From Microcella alkalica (lineage in GTDB: Bacteria; Actinomycetota; Actinomycetes; Actinomycetales; Microbacteriaceae), in contig NZ_JACGWX010000002.1 of NCBI RefSeq assembly GCF_014137945.1, forward strand, positions 62,001 through 126,000: DNA of 64,000 bases, in the 5' to 3' direction. A program made the position numbers and the translations under genes. Shown here one piece after another: positions 8,554 through 16,130 of the stretch; the first letter of the stretch is position 1; each line of letters starts with the position of its first letter. The notes beneath the pieces are model-generated. The model saw only the letters and a program-made list of their open reading frames with translations, ran no database searches and was not told the origin of the DNA.

Positions 8554-9879
8554 ATGTCCCCAACCTTCGATTCCCTCGAGACTCAGCCGTGGTCCGACAT
8601 CACCGCCCTGCATGAGTCGCTCCTGCAACGGCAGCTCGACTATGTGGTCGATCGCTCTGAGTTCTACCAGCGCCGTCTCGGGAAGCAGCGTTCCCAGATC
8701 ACATCACTGGCTGATCTTGGTGCCTTACCTTTCACCACCAAGGAAGATCTGCGTGAGAGCCTCATCGCACACCCTCCACTCGGGTTCCATCTCGCTGTCG
8801 ACGAGGCAGAGGTCGTTCAGATCCAGTCATCGTCCGGCACGACGGGGATGCCGACCTACGTGGCGGCGTCGACCGAGGATCTCGCTGTCTGGAACTCGAT
8901 GGGCGCGCGCGTCTTCTACGCGAACGGCTTTCGACCAGGCGACTGGGTGATGCACGGGTATGCCATGGGCAAGGGCTTCGTAGGGGGTCTGGTGAACGTC
9001 CAGCACCTGCAGCATCTGGGATGCTGCGTCATCCCGCTCGGTGCTGAGGCGGGGACCGAAAGGCTGCTCAGGGCGATCGACCACCTGAAGCCGGTCGCCC
9101 TGTGTGCGACCCCGTCGATGGTGGCGTACCTCGGAGCCGCCGCCCCCGATGTTCTCGGCAAGCAGGCTAGCGAGCTGTCGGTGCGCAAGATCTCCGTCGG
9201 GGGTGAGCCCGGGGGCGGAGTGCCGGCCATTCGAGAGAGCATGGAGTCGCTGTGGGGCGCAGATGTGCGCGACATGATGGGCGGCGCCGACTTCGGCAGC
9301 ACGTATTGGGCGGAGTGCGACGAGAAGGACGGCATGCACTTGTGCTCACAGGGTGCGCTGCACGTGGAGTTGATTGATCCCGACAGCTTGGAGCCGCTCC
9401 CTCTCGAAGAGGGTGTCACGGGTGAACTGGTGTACACGGCACTTGCGCGTCGAGCTACCCCCCTGGTGCGTTACCGGATGGGCGACATCGTGACGGTGTC
9501 CGGGACAGGGTGCGCTTGCGGACGCAGTGCGTACAAGATCAAGACCCACGGTCGTGCCGATGACATGCTGATCGTTCGTGGGGTCAACGTCTTCCCCGCG
9601 GCGGTTAAGGACATCGTCGTGCACTTCACGCCGGATGCGACGGGTTACCTCAAGATCGATGTTGATTTCGAGGGACACAGCACGTCACAGCCGTTGAAGA
9701 TTCGAGTTGAGATGGCCTCATCGAGTACTCGCACAGCAGACGAGCTGGCGGTGGCCATAGAGCGAATGTTGAGCGATCGGCTCACCGTGCGGTCGGTCGT
9801 CTCGATTGTGCCCGAGGGTCGAATCGAACGCCCGGGAGCGGCGAAGGAAAAGCTCCTTGAACGCACCACCAACACATGA
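8554..9879 (+). CDS. phenylacetate-CoA ligase-like (PaaK-family) AMP-forming CoA ligase
   Basis: An adenylate-forming enzyme of 441 residues with the PaaK-type P-loop SSSGTTGMP (residues 92-100), GGEPGGG near residue 210, and the typical C-terminal hinge RADDMLIVRGVNVFP (about residue 332). Family members turn aromatic or alicyclic acids into CoA thioesters using ATP. It begins 2 bp after the second LLM pair and ends inside the start region of the SDR gene. In this operon it probably primes the ring acid or an open-chain product for the BadI-like hydrolase. Phenylacetate itself is not implied: no paaABCDE genes are nearby. Confidence 0.88.
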   Translation: MSPTFDSLETQPWSDITALHESLLQRQLDYVVDRSEFYQRRLGKQRSQITSLADLGALPFTTKEDLRESLIAHPPLGFHLAVDEAEVVQIQSSSGTTGMPTYVAASTEDLAVWNSMGARVFYANGFRPGDWVMHGYAMGKGFVGGLVNVQHLQHLGCCVIPLGAEAGTERLLRAIDHLKPVALCATPSMVAYLGAAAPDVLGKQASELSVRKISVGGEPGGGVPAIRESMESLWGADVRDMMGGADFGSTYWAECDEKDGMHLCSQGALHVELIDPDSLEPLPLEEGVTGELVYTALARRATPLVRYRMGDIVTVSGTGCACGRSAYKIKTHGRADDMLIVRGVNVFPAAVKDIVVHFTPDATGYLKIDVDFEGHSTSQPLKIRVEMASSSTRTADELAVAIERMLSDRLTVRSVVSIVPEGRIERPGAAKEKLLERTTNT

Positions 9880-9922
9880 ATACGGGCCGCGTGTGGTTGT
9901 GCAGGGGGCGTCAGCCTTGCTG

Positions 9923-10654
9923 ATGAACGGGAAGGTCGCGGTCATCACCGGCGCCGCCGCGGGGCTTGGGCTTGCGTCGGCCCGACGGTTCCTTGAGGAA
10001 GGCGCATCCGTCGTCATCACCGATGTCTCCGAAGAGGCGCTGGGCAGAGCAATCGCACGTCTTGATGCCGGCCCAGCGCTCACCAGCGTCATTGCAGGGG
10101 CATCGGATCCGGATGACGTGAACCGTGTTGTCTCGACTGCTCTCACGAGGTACGGACGCCTCGACGTGTGGGTGAACAACGCCGGCATTACCCGTGATGC
10201 GACCATGCGAAAGATGCTGATCGAGGACTTCGATGCGGTGATCGATGTGCACGTTCGTGGCACGTGGCTGGGTATGCGGGCGGCGGCCGACGTGATGCGT
10301 GACAGTGGTGGAGGATCGATCATCAATATGTCGTCCATCTCCGGCAAGGTCGGGAATGCAGGCCAAACCAATTACAGTGCTGCGAAAGCCGCCATTGTCG
10401 GCATGACGAAGGCGGCAGCGAAAGAGGTCGGATTCGCCGGGGTTCGTGTGAATGCCATCCAACCGGGGGTCATCAACACGGCGATGATCGACGCCATGCC
10501 CGACGCGGTCAAGCAGGAGAGGTTACGGGACATTCCGCTGGGTCGATTCGGTGAGCCTGAAGAGGTGGCCGATGTGGTTCTGTTTCTCGCAAGTGACCTC
10601 TCCCGATACCTCACGGGCACCGTCATCGAAGTCTCCGGGGGGCGTGGCATCTGA
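9923..10654 (+). CDS. SDR-family NAD(P)-dependent oxidoreductase
   Basis: A classical short-chain dehydrogenase of 243 residues. TGAAAGLG is the cofactor glycine motif, NNAG is at about residue 86, the catalytic Ser lies in MSSISGKVG, and YSAAKAA holds Tyr and Lys. The C-terminal PLGRFGEPEEVADVVLFLAS is typical of FabG-like members. ATG 9923 gives the standard N-terminus (MNGKVAVITG). GTG 9893 or 9899 is possible and would overlap the transcript of the ligase less tightly; no clear ribosome site decides. It probably oxidises a hydroxy intermediate (possibly a 3-hydroxyacyl-CoA). A second SDR of similar type lies at 18609 on the other strand. Confidence 0.86.
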   Translation: MNGKVAVITGAAAGLGLASARRFLEEGASVVITDVSEEALGRAIARLDAGPALTSVIAGASDPDDVNRVVSTALTRYGRLDVWVNNAGITRDATMRKMLIEDFDAVIDVHVRGTWLGMRAAADVMRDSGGGSIINMSSISGKVGNAGQTNYSAAKAAIVGMTKAAAKEVGFAGVRVNAIQPGVINTAMIDAMPDAVKQERLRDIPLGRFGEPEEVADVVLFLASDLSRYLTGTVIEVSGGRGI

Positions 10655-10743
10655 TGGGAGCACGCTGACGACGATCTACTACCGCACACCGTGCGCATCC
10701 ACGAACAGGCAACGCTCGCCGGATGCCGCAATCACCGAGGGAA

Positions 10744-11850
10744 ATGGGTACGACAGTGGTTTTCGATCCACGGAACGCGGCTCTTTCAGGCGACGCTGTA
10801 GCTGCTGTGATCGGGGAGCGATACGGACTGCGAATCGCCGATGTCGACCTTCTTCCCGGCGAGCTCGATGTCAATTGTCGCGCGACCGATATCGACGGCA
10901 CATCCTGGTTCGTTCGGCTCAGTCCGGAACCGCTGGATGTCGATTCTGTCGAGTGGCAGAACCGCGTGCTGCGGCAGCTGGAGCTGCGCCCCCTGTCCGT
11001 CGCTACTCCGCGGCTCATTCCGCAGCGTAATGGCGAATACTGTTCGTCGTTCCCGGGAAGGGGCGATCGCACGTTCCTGATTCGTCTCACGAGTTGGGTG
11101 GACGGTCGAAACGCATCCGAACTCGGCGAGACCACGCGCTCCTACCGCGAACAGGTGGGCGCGCTCGCCGCTGACATCGTCACCAGCCTGAGCCCGCTCA
11201 ACTCGGATGCGCACGGACAGCGCGACCATCATTGGGCAGCGGTCGCCAGCGGAGCCTCCATCCGGTCAACCATGCACGCCGCATCGTGGGATCGTCGCCA
11301 GTACTTGGAGCACGCGCTCGACTGGTTCGATGCCGTCGCCGATCAAATCACGGAACTCCCGCTGTCGGTCGTCCATCAGGATCTCCACGATTTCAACCTC
11401 CTTGCGAAGGTCGACGATCATGGCCAACCGTACGTGTCAGGCGTTGTCGACTTCAACGACGCCGTCCTCACGGCACGGGTGGCTGAACTAGCAGTGGCCG
11501 CGTCGTACGCGACCCTCCGTCAGCCGGATGCCTTCCCCGCGTTCTGCGACGTGGTCCGCGGTTACCTGCGACACGAAACTCTGACGGCAGGTGAACTTGA
11601 CCTGCTCTACCCACTCGGAGTTGCTCGACTTGCCGTGAATGCGAGCACCTGGACGCAGCGCAGCACAGGGGAGAACAGTGCGTACGCACATGCGCGGATG
11701 GCTGCGACCTGGCCGGCGCTCCAGTCTCTTCTCGAGACCTCCCCGGACGCCGCCGCCGCGACCCTCCGATCATTTGCCGAGGAGTCGCAAGAGAGTGCTC
11801 CTAGCGGATTATCCTCGGCACCTCCGATGCCCCCTACGAATCAGAAATGA
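10744..11850 (+). CDS. APH-fold kinase resembling hydroxylysine kinase (AGPHD1 type)
   Basis: A phosphotransferase of about 368 residues with the Brenner motif HQDLHDFNLL and the metal-binding VVDFNDAV about 25 residues later. The layout after it (AELAVAASYATLR, FCDVVRGY, then LTAGELDLLYPLGVARLAVNAS) matches the hydroxylysine-kinase branch of the aminoglycoside-phosphotransferase fold more than resistance enzymes. Start ATG 10744 is uncertain: gaggg sits very close upstream, and ATG 10723 is a longer alternative. The gene precedes pxpA, overlapping its upstream region. A phospho-lyase-like PLP enzyme at 16131 makes a kinase/phospho-lyase pair for an amino alcohol likely. The substrate is unknown. 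Confidence 0.72.
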   Translation: MGTTVVFDPRNAALSGDAVAAVIGERYGLRIADVDLLPGELDVNCRATDIDGTSWFVRLSPEPLDVDSVEWQNRVLRQLELRPLSVATPRLIPQRNGEYCSSFPGRGDRTFLIRLTSWVDGRNASELGETTRSYREQVGALAADIVTSLSPLNSDAHGQRDHHWAAVASGASIRSTMHAASWDRRQYLEHALDWFDAVADQITELPLSVVHQDLHDFNLLAKVDDHGQPYVSGVVDFNDAVLTARVAELAVAASYATLRQPDAFPAFCDVVRGYLRHETLTAGELDLLYPLGVARLAVNASTWTQRSTGENSAYAHARMAATWPALQSLLETSPDAAAATLRSFAEESQESAPSGLSSAPPMPPTNQK

Positions 11851-11858
11851 GGAACTCC

Positions 11859-12599
11859 ATGGAGATCAACGCGGATGCAGGAGAGAGCTTCGGACGCTGG
11901 ACACTGGGCGACCAAGAGGCGCTCTTCGCGCACATCGATGCGGTGAATGTGGCCTGCGGTTTTCACGCGGGCGATCCCACGACGATGCGCAAGACGGTCG
12001 AACAAGCGATTGCCCACGACCTGAGCCTCGGCGCCCACCCCGGATACCAGGACCTGCTGGGGTTCGGACGCCGCGCCATCCCGATGCCGGCCGATGCCCT
12101 CGTCGATCTTGTGCTCTACCAGGTCGGCGCCTTCGCGGCGATTGTGCGTGAACGCGGCGGCGAACTGCGACACGTCAAGCCCCATGGTTCGCTGTATCGA
12201 ACCATATCGATCGACCGGGGAGTCGCTGACGCCGTCGGGCGTGGCCTGACGAGGTCGTTCCCGGGGCTACCGGTCTATCTGGCTCCGGGTATTGGCGCTG
12301 ATGAGCTGGAGGCCGCGGGCTGCACCGTGGTTCGCGAGAACGCCGTCGATCTTGAGTTCGATGACGACGGGATGAATGTGATTGAACCTGTTCCGCAACC
12401 CAAGGATCCCATCACAGTGGCACGACAAGCGGTGCGAATCGTCCAGGGACATGTGCAGACCAACACCGGGGGGACGGTTCCGATGAACATTGAGAGCATG
12501 TGCGTGCATGGCGACCGGGCGAACGCGCCGGAGATCGCCGCGGCTGTGCGACGCGCCATTTCTGATGCTGGCCACGCGGTCGGCCCACGTGCTCGGTGA
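11859..12599 (+). CDS. pxpA: LamB/YcsF protein, 5-oxoprolinase subunit A-like
   Basis: A protein of 246 residues with all hallmarks of the PxpA/YcsF family: NADAGESFG at the start, NVACGFHAGDP near residue 29, GAHPGYQDLLGFGRR, and HVKPHGSLYR. ATG 11859 is chosen because gagga lies 6 bases upstream; ATG 11847 would overlap the kinase stop. With PxpB and PxpC this family forms ATP-dependent 5-oxoproline-opening enzymes. Here biotin carboxylase and carrier genes follow directly, so the complex may instead open a different lactam or amide after carboxylation. The family is solid; the substrate is inference. Confidence 0.88.
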   Translation: MEINADAGESFGRWTLGDQEALFAHIDAVNVACGFHAGDPTTMRKTVEQAIAHDLSLGAHPGYQDLLGFGRRAIPMPADALVDLVLYQVGAFAAIVRERGGELRHVKPHGSLYRTISIDRGVADAVGRGLTRSFPGLPVYLAPGIGADELEAAGCTVVRENAVDLEFDDDGMNVIEPVPQPKDPITVARQAVRIVQGHVQTNTGGTVPMNIESMCVHGDRANAPEIAAAVRRAISDAGHAVGPRAR

Positions 12600-12603
12600 T
12601 CTC

Positions 12604-13506
12604 ATGACGAAACCGACCTACATCCCGTTCCCTGCCGATGCGCGGTTGAGCTTCGGCGGCGACGAGTTCATTTTCATTGAGCTCTCTGAGGACATGCGAA
12701 TCGCTCAAGCGCTCGCCATTCAGTCGCTCGCGAAGACGTTGACGAACCTGAGGGTCCCGGGCGTCATCGATATCTGCCCGGCGCACGCGAGCTACATGAT
12801 CCGTTTCGACCCCGACGTACTTGATCTGGATTCGTTTCTTAGCCAGTTGCGTGAGGAGCACGAGCGTGCCGTGAGCGCTGATCTGACCACTTTGTCAACG
12901 CGCATCGTCGACGTGCCCGTACTGTATGACGATCCTTGGACCCGCGAAACGTTGCTCAAATTCAGAGATCGACACCAGGATCCGAACAGTACGGATATCG
13001 AGTATGTGGCTCGGGTCAATGGATTTGCGTCCATCGACGAACTCGCCGCCGCGCACTCTGCACACCCCTTCATCGTCACGTTCCCCAACTTCGTTCCGGG
13101 TAATGCGGAGAGTGTGCAGTTGGTTCCTCGCGACATGCAGATTCAGGCCCCCAAGTACAAGCGTCCTCGCACGGAAACCCCCTCGCGCTCGATCGGTCAC
13201 GGCGGCGCATTCACGAACGTGTACCCGTCCTTCGGCGGCGGCGGCGTCCAGCTGCTGGGACGAACACCTATCGACATCGTCGACCTCAGCCAAACGCGGC
13301 CAGGGTTTGAGGACCGTCCCGTGCTCTTCACTGCGGGCACCCTTCTTGCATTCCGGGCGATAGACCTCGACGAGTATTTCGACATTCGCTCCTCGATGGA
13401 GGCCGACACCTACCGATTCCGCCAAGCCGAGCTGGAATTCTCGATTGATCGGCACACAAGCGACTGGCGGGGATACAACGTGGAGCTCAAGGAGGCCCTC
13501 CCATGA
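12604..13506 (+). CDS. pxpB: 5-oxoprolinase subunit B-like (KipI / allophanate hydrolase subunit 1 domain)
   Basis: A protein of 300 residues. GGDEFIFIELSEDM and the cyclophilin-like C-terminal part (YDDPWTRETLL, VARVNGFAS, FPNFVPGNAESV, GGGVQLLGRTPIDI) match the KipI/AHS1 family, which forms half of a carboxyltransferase-type domain with KipA. ATG 12604 gives a start 4 bp after pxpA; in-frame upstream codons run back into pxpA and are rejected. It is longer than the E. coli subunit (about 220 residues), as in many actinobacterial forms. It pairs with the next gene (4-base overlap). Confidence 0.87.
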   Translation: MTKPTYIPFPADARLSFGGDEFIFIELSEDMRIAQALAIQSLAKTLTNLRVPGVIDICPAHASYMIRFDPDVLDLDSFLSQLREEHERAVSADLTTLSTRIVDVPVLYDDPWTRETLLKFRDRHQDPNSTDIEYVARVNGFASIDELAAAHSAHPFIVTFPNFVPGNAESVQLVPRDMQIQAPKYKRPRTETPSRSIGHGGAFTNVYPSFGGGGVQLLGRTPIDIVDLSQTRPGFEDRPVLFTAGTLLAFRAIDLDEYFDIRSSMEADTYRFRQAELEFSIDRHTSDWRGYNVELKEALP

Positions 13507-14525
13507 TGCATGTCACCGCCCCAGGCCTTCGCACTCTTGTGCAAGACGCTGGTCGAGACGGCTACTACGCCCTCGGCTTGCCACCGTCCGGAGCTCTGGA
13601 CCAGAGATCCTTTCGCATCGCGAATCTGCTAGTGGGAAATGATCCGGGTGCCGCAGTTCTCGAATTCGTCTTCGTCGGTCCTGCGATTACTTTCGAGCGC
13701 GACACCCACGTTGCCGTGACCGGTGCGACCGTCGAGATTGCCGTGGACGGTGTGCCGCAGCCGCTCTGGACGCGGCTCCGGGTTCTCGCGGGTCAAACAT
13801 TAGCCATCGGCCCCATGTCGAAGGGCAGTCGGGGCTACCTTGCGGTGCGCGGTGGAGTCGACGTCCCCCTGCAGCTCGGAAGTCGATCAACGTACGAGAC
13901 TATTGGGTTTGGCGGACACGAAGGGCGGCCGCTCGTGGCGGGGGACCGACTTCCGATGGGTCCGAGTGCCGATGTCCTGGCAAGCGACACCGGCGCGCCA
14001 AGCCTTCCGGAGGAGCTTCGCCCACCGCTGAGCGCCCATGTCGAAATCTCGGTCGTCCCGGGCCTGTGCCACTACCGCTTTACCGCGGACTCGGTGTCGC
14101 TCTTCTTCTCGACGACCTTCACGATCTCGCACGAAGCCAATCGGACCGGTTACCGTCTCACGGGCGCCCCGATGGAATTCGAGTCGCGCGCGCAACCCTT
14201 CGGGGCGGGGGATGACCCCAGCAATGTGGTGAACCTCGGGTATCCCCTCGGATCGATCCAGATTCCGAGCGGGACAGAGCCTATCTGCCTGCTGAGAGAC
14301 GCGGTGACCGGGGGTGGCTACGTGACCTTCGGCACCATCGTCTCGTCTGACCTCGACCGATTCGCTCAACTCAAGACTCCCGACACCGTCACGTTCCGGC
14401 AGGTGTCCTTCGAGGATGCGCTGGCGATGCGGCGACGCGCGCAGTCGGAGTTGACACAGATTGCACGCCTACTCGGTCAGCCACCGCACGAATCCACCGT
14501 CCCCGTCGAAGGAGAACTCCCATGA
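13503..14525 (+). CDS. pxpC: 5-oxoprolinase subunit C-like (KipA / biotin-dependent carboxyltransferase domain)
   Basis: A protein of 340 residues of the KipA/AHS2 family: MHVTAPGLRTLVQDAGRDGYYALGLPPSGALD at the N-terminus, RGYLAVRGGVDVP near residue 115, SNRTGYRL-like NRTGYRLTGAP, and GSIQIPSGTEPICLLRDAVTGGGYVTFG. The same domain pair is the carboxyltransferase half of urea carboxylase. ggagg lies 7 bases before ATG 13503. It overlaps pxpB by 4 bases and the biotin carrier gene by 4 bases, pointing to one complex translated as a unit. Confidence 0.88.
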   Translation: MMHVTAPGLRTLVQDAGRDGYYALGLPPSGALDQRSFRIANLLVGNDPGAAVLEFVFVGPAITFERDTHVAVTGATVEIAVDGVPQPLWTRLRVLAGQTLAIGPMSKGSRGYLAVRGGVDVPLQLGSRSTYETIGFGGHEGRPLVAGDRLPMGPSADVLASDTGAPSLPEELRPPLSAHVEISVVPGLCHYRFTADSVSLFFSTTFTISHEANRTGYRLTGAPMEFESRAQPFGAGDDPSNVVNLGYPLGSIQIPSGTEPICLLRDAVTGGGYVTFGTIVSSDLDRFAQLKTPDTVTFRQVSFEDALAMRRRAQSELTQIARLLGQPPHESTVPVEGELP

Positions 14526-14770
14526 CCAGCACCACGATCGTCGCTCCAGCCCCCGGTATCTTCTGGCAGCGACCTGCCCCAGAGTCCGACCCCTTTCTCA
14601 CGCCCGGCCAGTCGGTGATGTCGGGCCAGCAGATTGGAATCATCGAAGTGATGAAGATGTTTGTCGAGGTCACGGCCGACCGCGACGGCATCTTCGTGAA
14701 GTATCACGTCGACAATGGGGAGAGCGTTCAGATGGGCGCGAGCCTCGTGGAGCTCGAGGCGGGGCCATGA
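14522..14770 (+). CDS. biotin carboxyl carrier protein
   Basis: A small protein of 82 residues with the biotinylation motif EVMKM (biotin lysine about residue 44) preceded by PGIFWQRPAP and GQQIGII and followed by the usual hairpin half (VDNGESVQMGASLVELE). This is the biotinyl domain alone, without the Pro/Ala-rich linker of AccB. A good ribosome site (aaggagaactccc) precedes ATG 14522. It overlaps both neighbours by 4 bases. The carrier should shuttle carboxybiotin between the biotin carboxylase and the PxpB/PxpC carboxyltransferase. A biotin ligase is not in the window. Confidence 0.9.
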   Translation: MTSTTIVAPAPGIFWQRPAPESDPFLTPGQSVMSGQQIGIIEVMKMFVEVTADRDGIFVKYHVDNGESVQMGASLVELEAGP

Positions 14771-16110
14771 GCCGAGTGCTTGTCGCGAATCGCGGTGAGA
14801 TTGCGGTCCGCATAGTTCGCGCGTGCCGTGATGCCGGCGTCGAGGCGGTTGCCGTGTACTCGGACTGCGACGCCGAATCTCTGCACGTGACCCTCGCGGA
14901 TGACGCTGTGCGCATCGGGCCTGCCCCCGCACAGGACAGTTATCTGAACCAAGACACTCTCATCGCGGCTGCGATGCAGATGGAATGTGATGCTCTCCAT
15001 CCCGGGTACGGTTTCCTTTCTGAGAATGCCGGATTCGCGGCGCGAGTGATCGAGGCGGGACTGATCTGGATCGGGCCATCACCTGAGGTCATTGATCGCA
15101 TGGGGGACAAAGCGCAAGCCCGGGCATTTGCTGTGTCGTGTGGAGTACCCGTGGTACCCGGCTCAGACGTGCTGAATGACCTCGACGAGGCCCGAGCCGC
15201 AGCGCTCAAGATTGGCTATCCGGTGCTCCTGAAGGCTGCCGAGGGCGGCGGTGGTAAAGGGATCAGACTCATCACCAGCGAGTCAGAACTCGAGCTTGCC
15301 TATGAGTCGGCGATTCGCGAAGCGCAGGCAGCGTTCGGCCGCGCGAGCATTTATGTGGAGAAGGCGCTCTCCGACGTCCGTCACATCGAGGTGCAGATCT
15401 TGGGCGATCAGCATGGCAATTGCATCCACCTTGTCGAACGCGACTGCTCTCTTCAGCGCCTTCGGCAGAAGGTCGTCGAGGAGGCGCCAGCCCCCACGCT
15501 GTCCGACGACACCCGTGCCGCACTCCACGCGTACGCACTCGACCTCGCCCACGCGATGTCGTACTCGTCCGCAGGAACCGTCGAGTTCCTCGTCGACGCC
15601 GACGGTGGTGTGTATTTCATCGAGGTGAACGCACGCGTTCAGGTGGAGCATGGCATCACCGAGATGATCACCGGTGTCGACATCTGTGTGGAGCAGCTGC
15701 GGAGCGCCTTCGGGGCTCCGCTCTCGATCGACCAGGCGAGTGTTGCCGTTCGAGGGCATGCCATCGAGGTCCGAGTGAACGCCGAGAACCCGGACTTCCA
15801 TTTTCTCGGCAGTCCTGGTGAGATTTCCTATTGTCGGCTACCTGCGGGTCCTGGAGTGCGCGTCGACACCTTCATCGAGACGGGGGTCACGATCCACCCC
15901 TACTACGACTCCCTCATCGCCAAGATCATGTGTATCGGAGCGGATCGCGACGAGGCGATCCGCAGGCTCACACGCGCACTGGACGAGGCCGTGATCGACG
16001 GTGTCGTGACGACTCTTCCCGTTACCCGACAGCTCGTGAGCCAGTCCTGGTTCGCAGAGGCCGATTACGCGACCCACACCCTGGAGAAGAACTTGTCCAC
16101 TCTCCTCTGA
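14767..16110 (+). CDS. biotin carboxylase subunit (AccC-like)
   Basis: A protein of 447 residues with the complete biotin carboxylase fold: VLVANRGEIAVRIVRAC start, HPGYGFLSENAGFA, the ATP-grasp glycine loop KAAEGGGGKGIR, ERDCSLQRLRQKVVEEAPAP, and FIEVNARVQVEHGITEMITG, which holds the catalytic residues. The start at 14767 overlaps the carrier stop (ATGA). It carboxylates biotin with ATP and bicarbonate. No acyl-CoA carboxyltransferase gene is present; the only carboxyltransferase-type domains are PxpB/PxpC, so an amide or lactam carboxylase is inferred. The gene ends 20 bp from a convergent gene. Confidence 0.9.
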   Translation: MSRVLVANRGEIAVRIVRACRDAGVEAVAVYSDCDAESLHVTLADDAVRIGPAPAQDSYLNQDTLIAAAMQMECDALHPGYGFLSENAGFAARVIEAGLIWIGPSPEVIDRMGDKAQARAFAVSCGVPVVPGSDVLNDLDEARAAALKIGYPVLLKAAEGGGGKGIRLITSESELELAYESAIREAQAAFGRASIYVEKALSDVRHIEVQILGDQHGNCIHLVERDCSLQRLRQKVVEEAPAPTLSDDTRAALHAYALDLAHAMSYSSAGTVEFLVDADGGVYFIEVNARVQVEHGITEMITGVDICVEQLRSAFGAPLSIDQASVAVRGHAIEVRVNAENPDFHFLGSPGEISYCRLPAGPGVRVDTFIETGVTIHPYYDSLIAKIMCIGADRDEAIRRLTRALDEAVIDGVVTTLPVTRQLVSQSWFAEADYATHTLEKNLSTLL

Positions 16111-16130
16111 TCTGAACGAACTCGCGCGGA

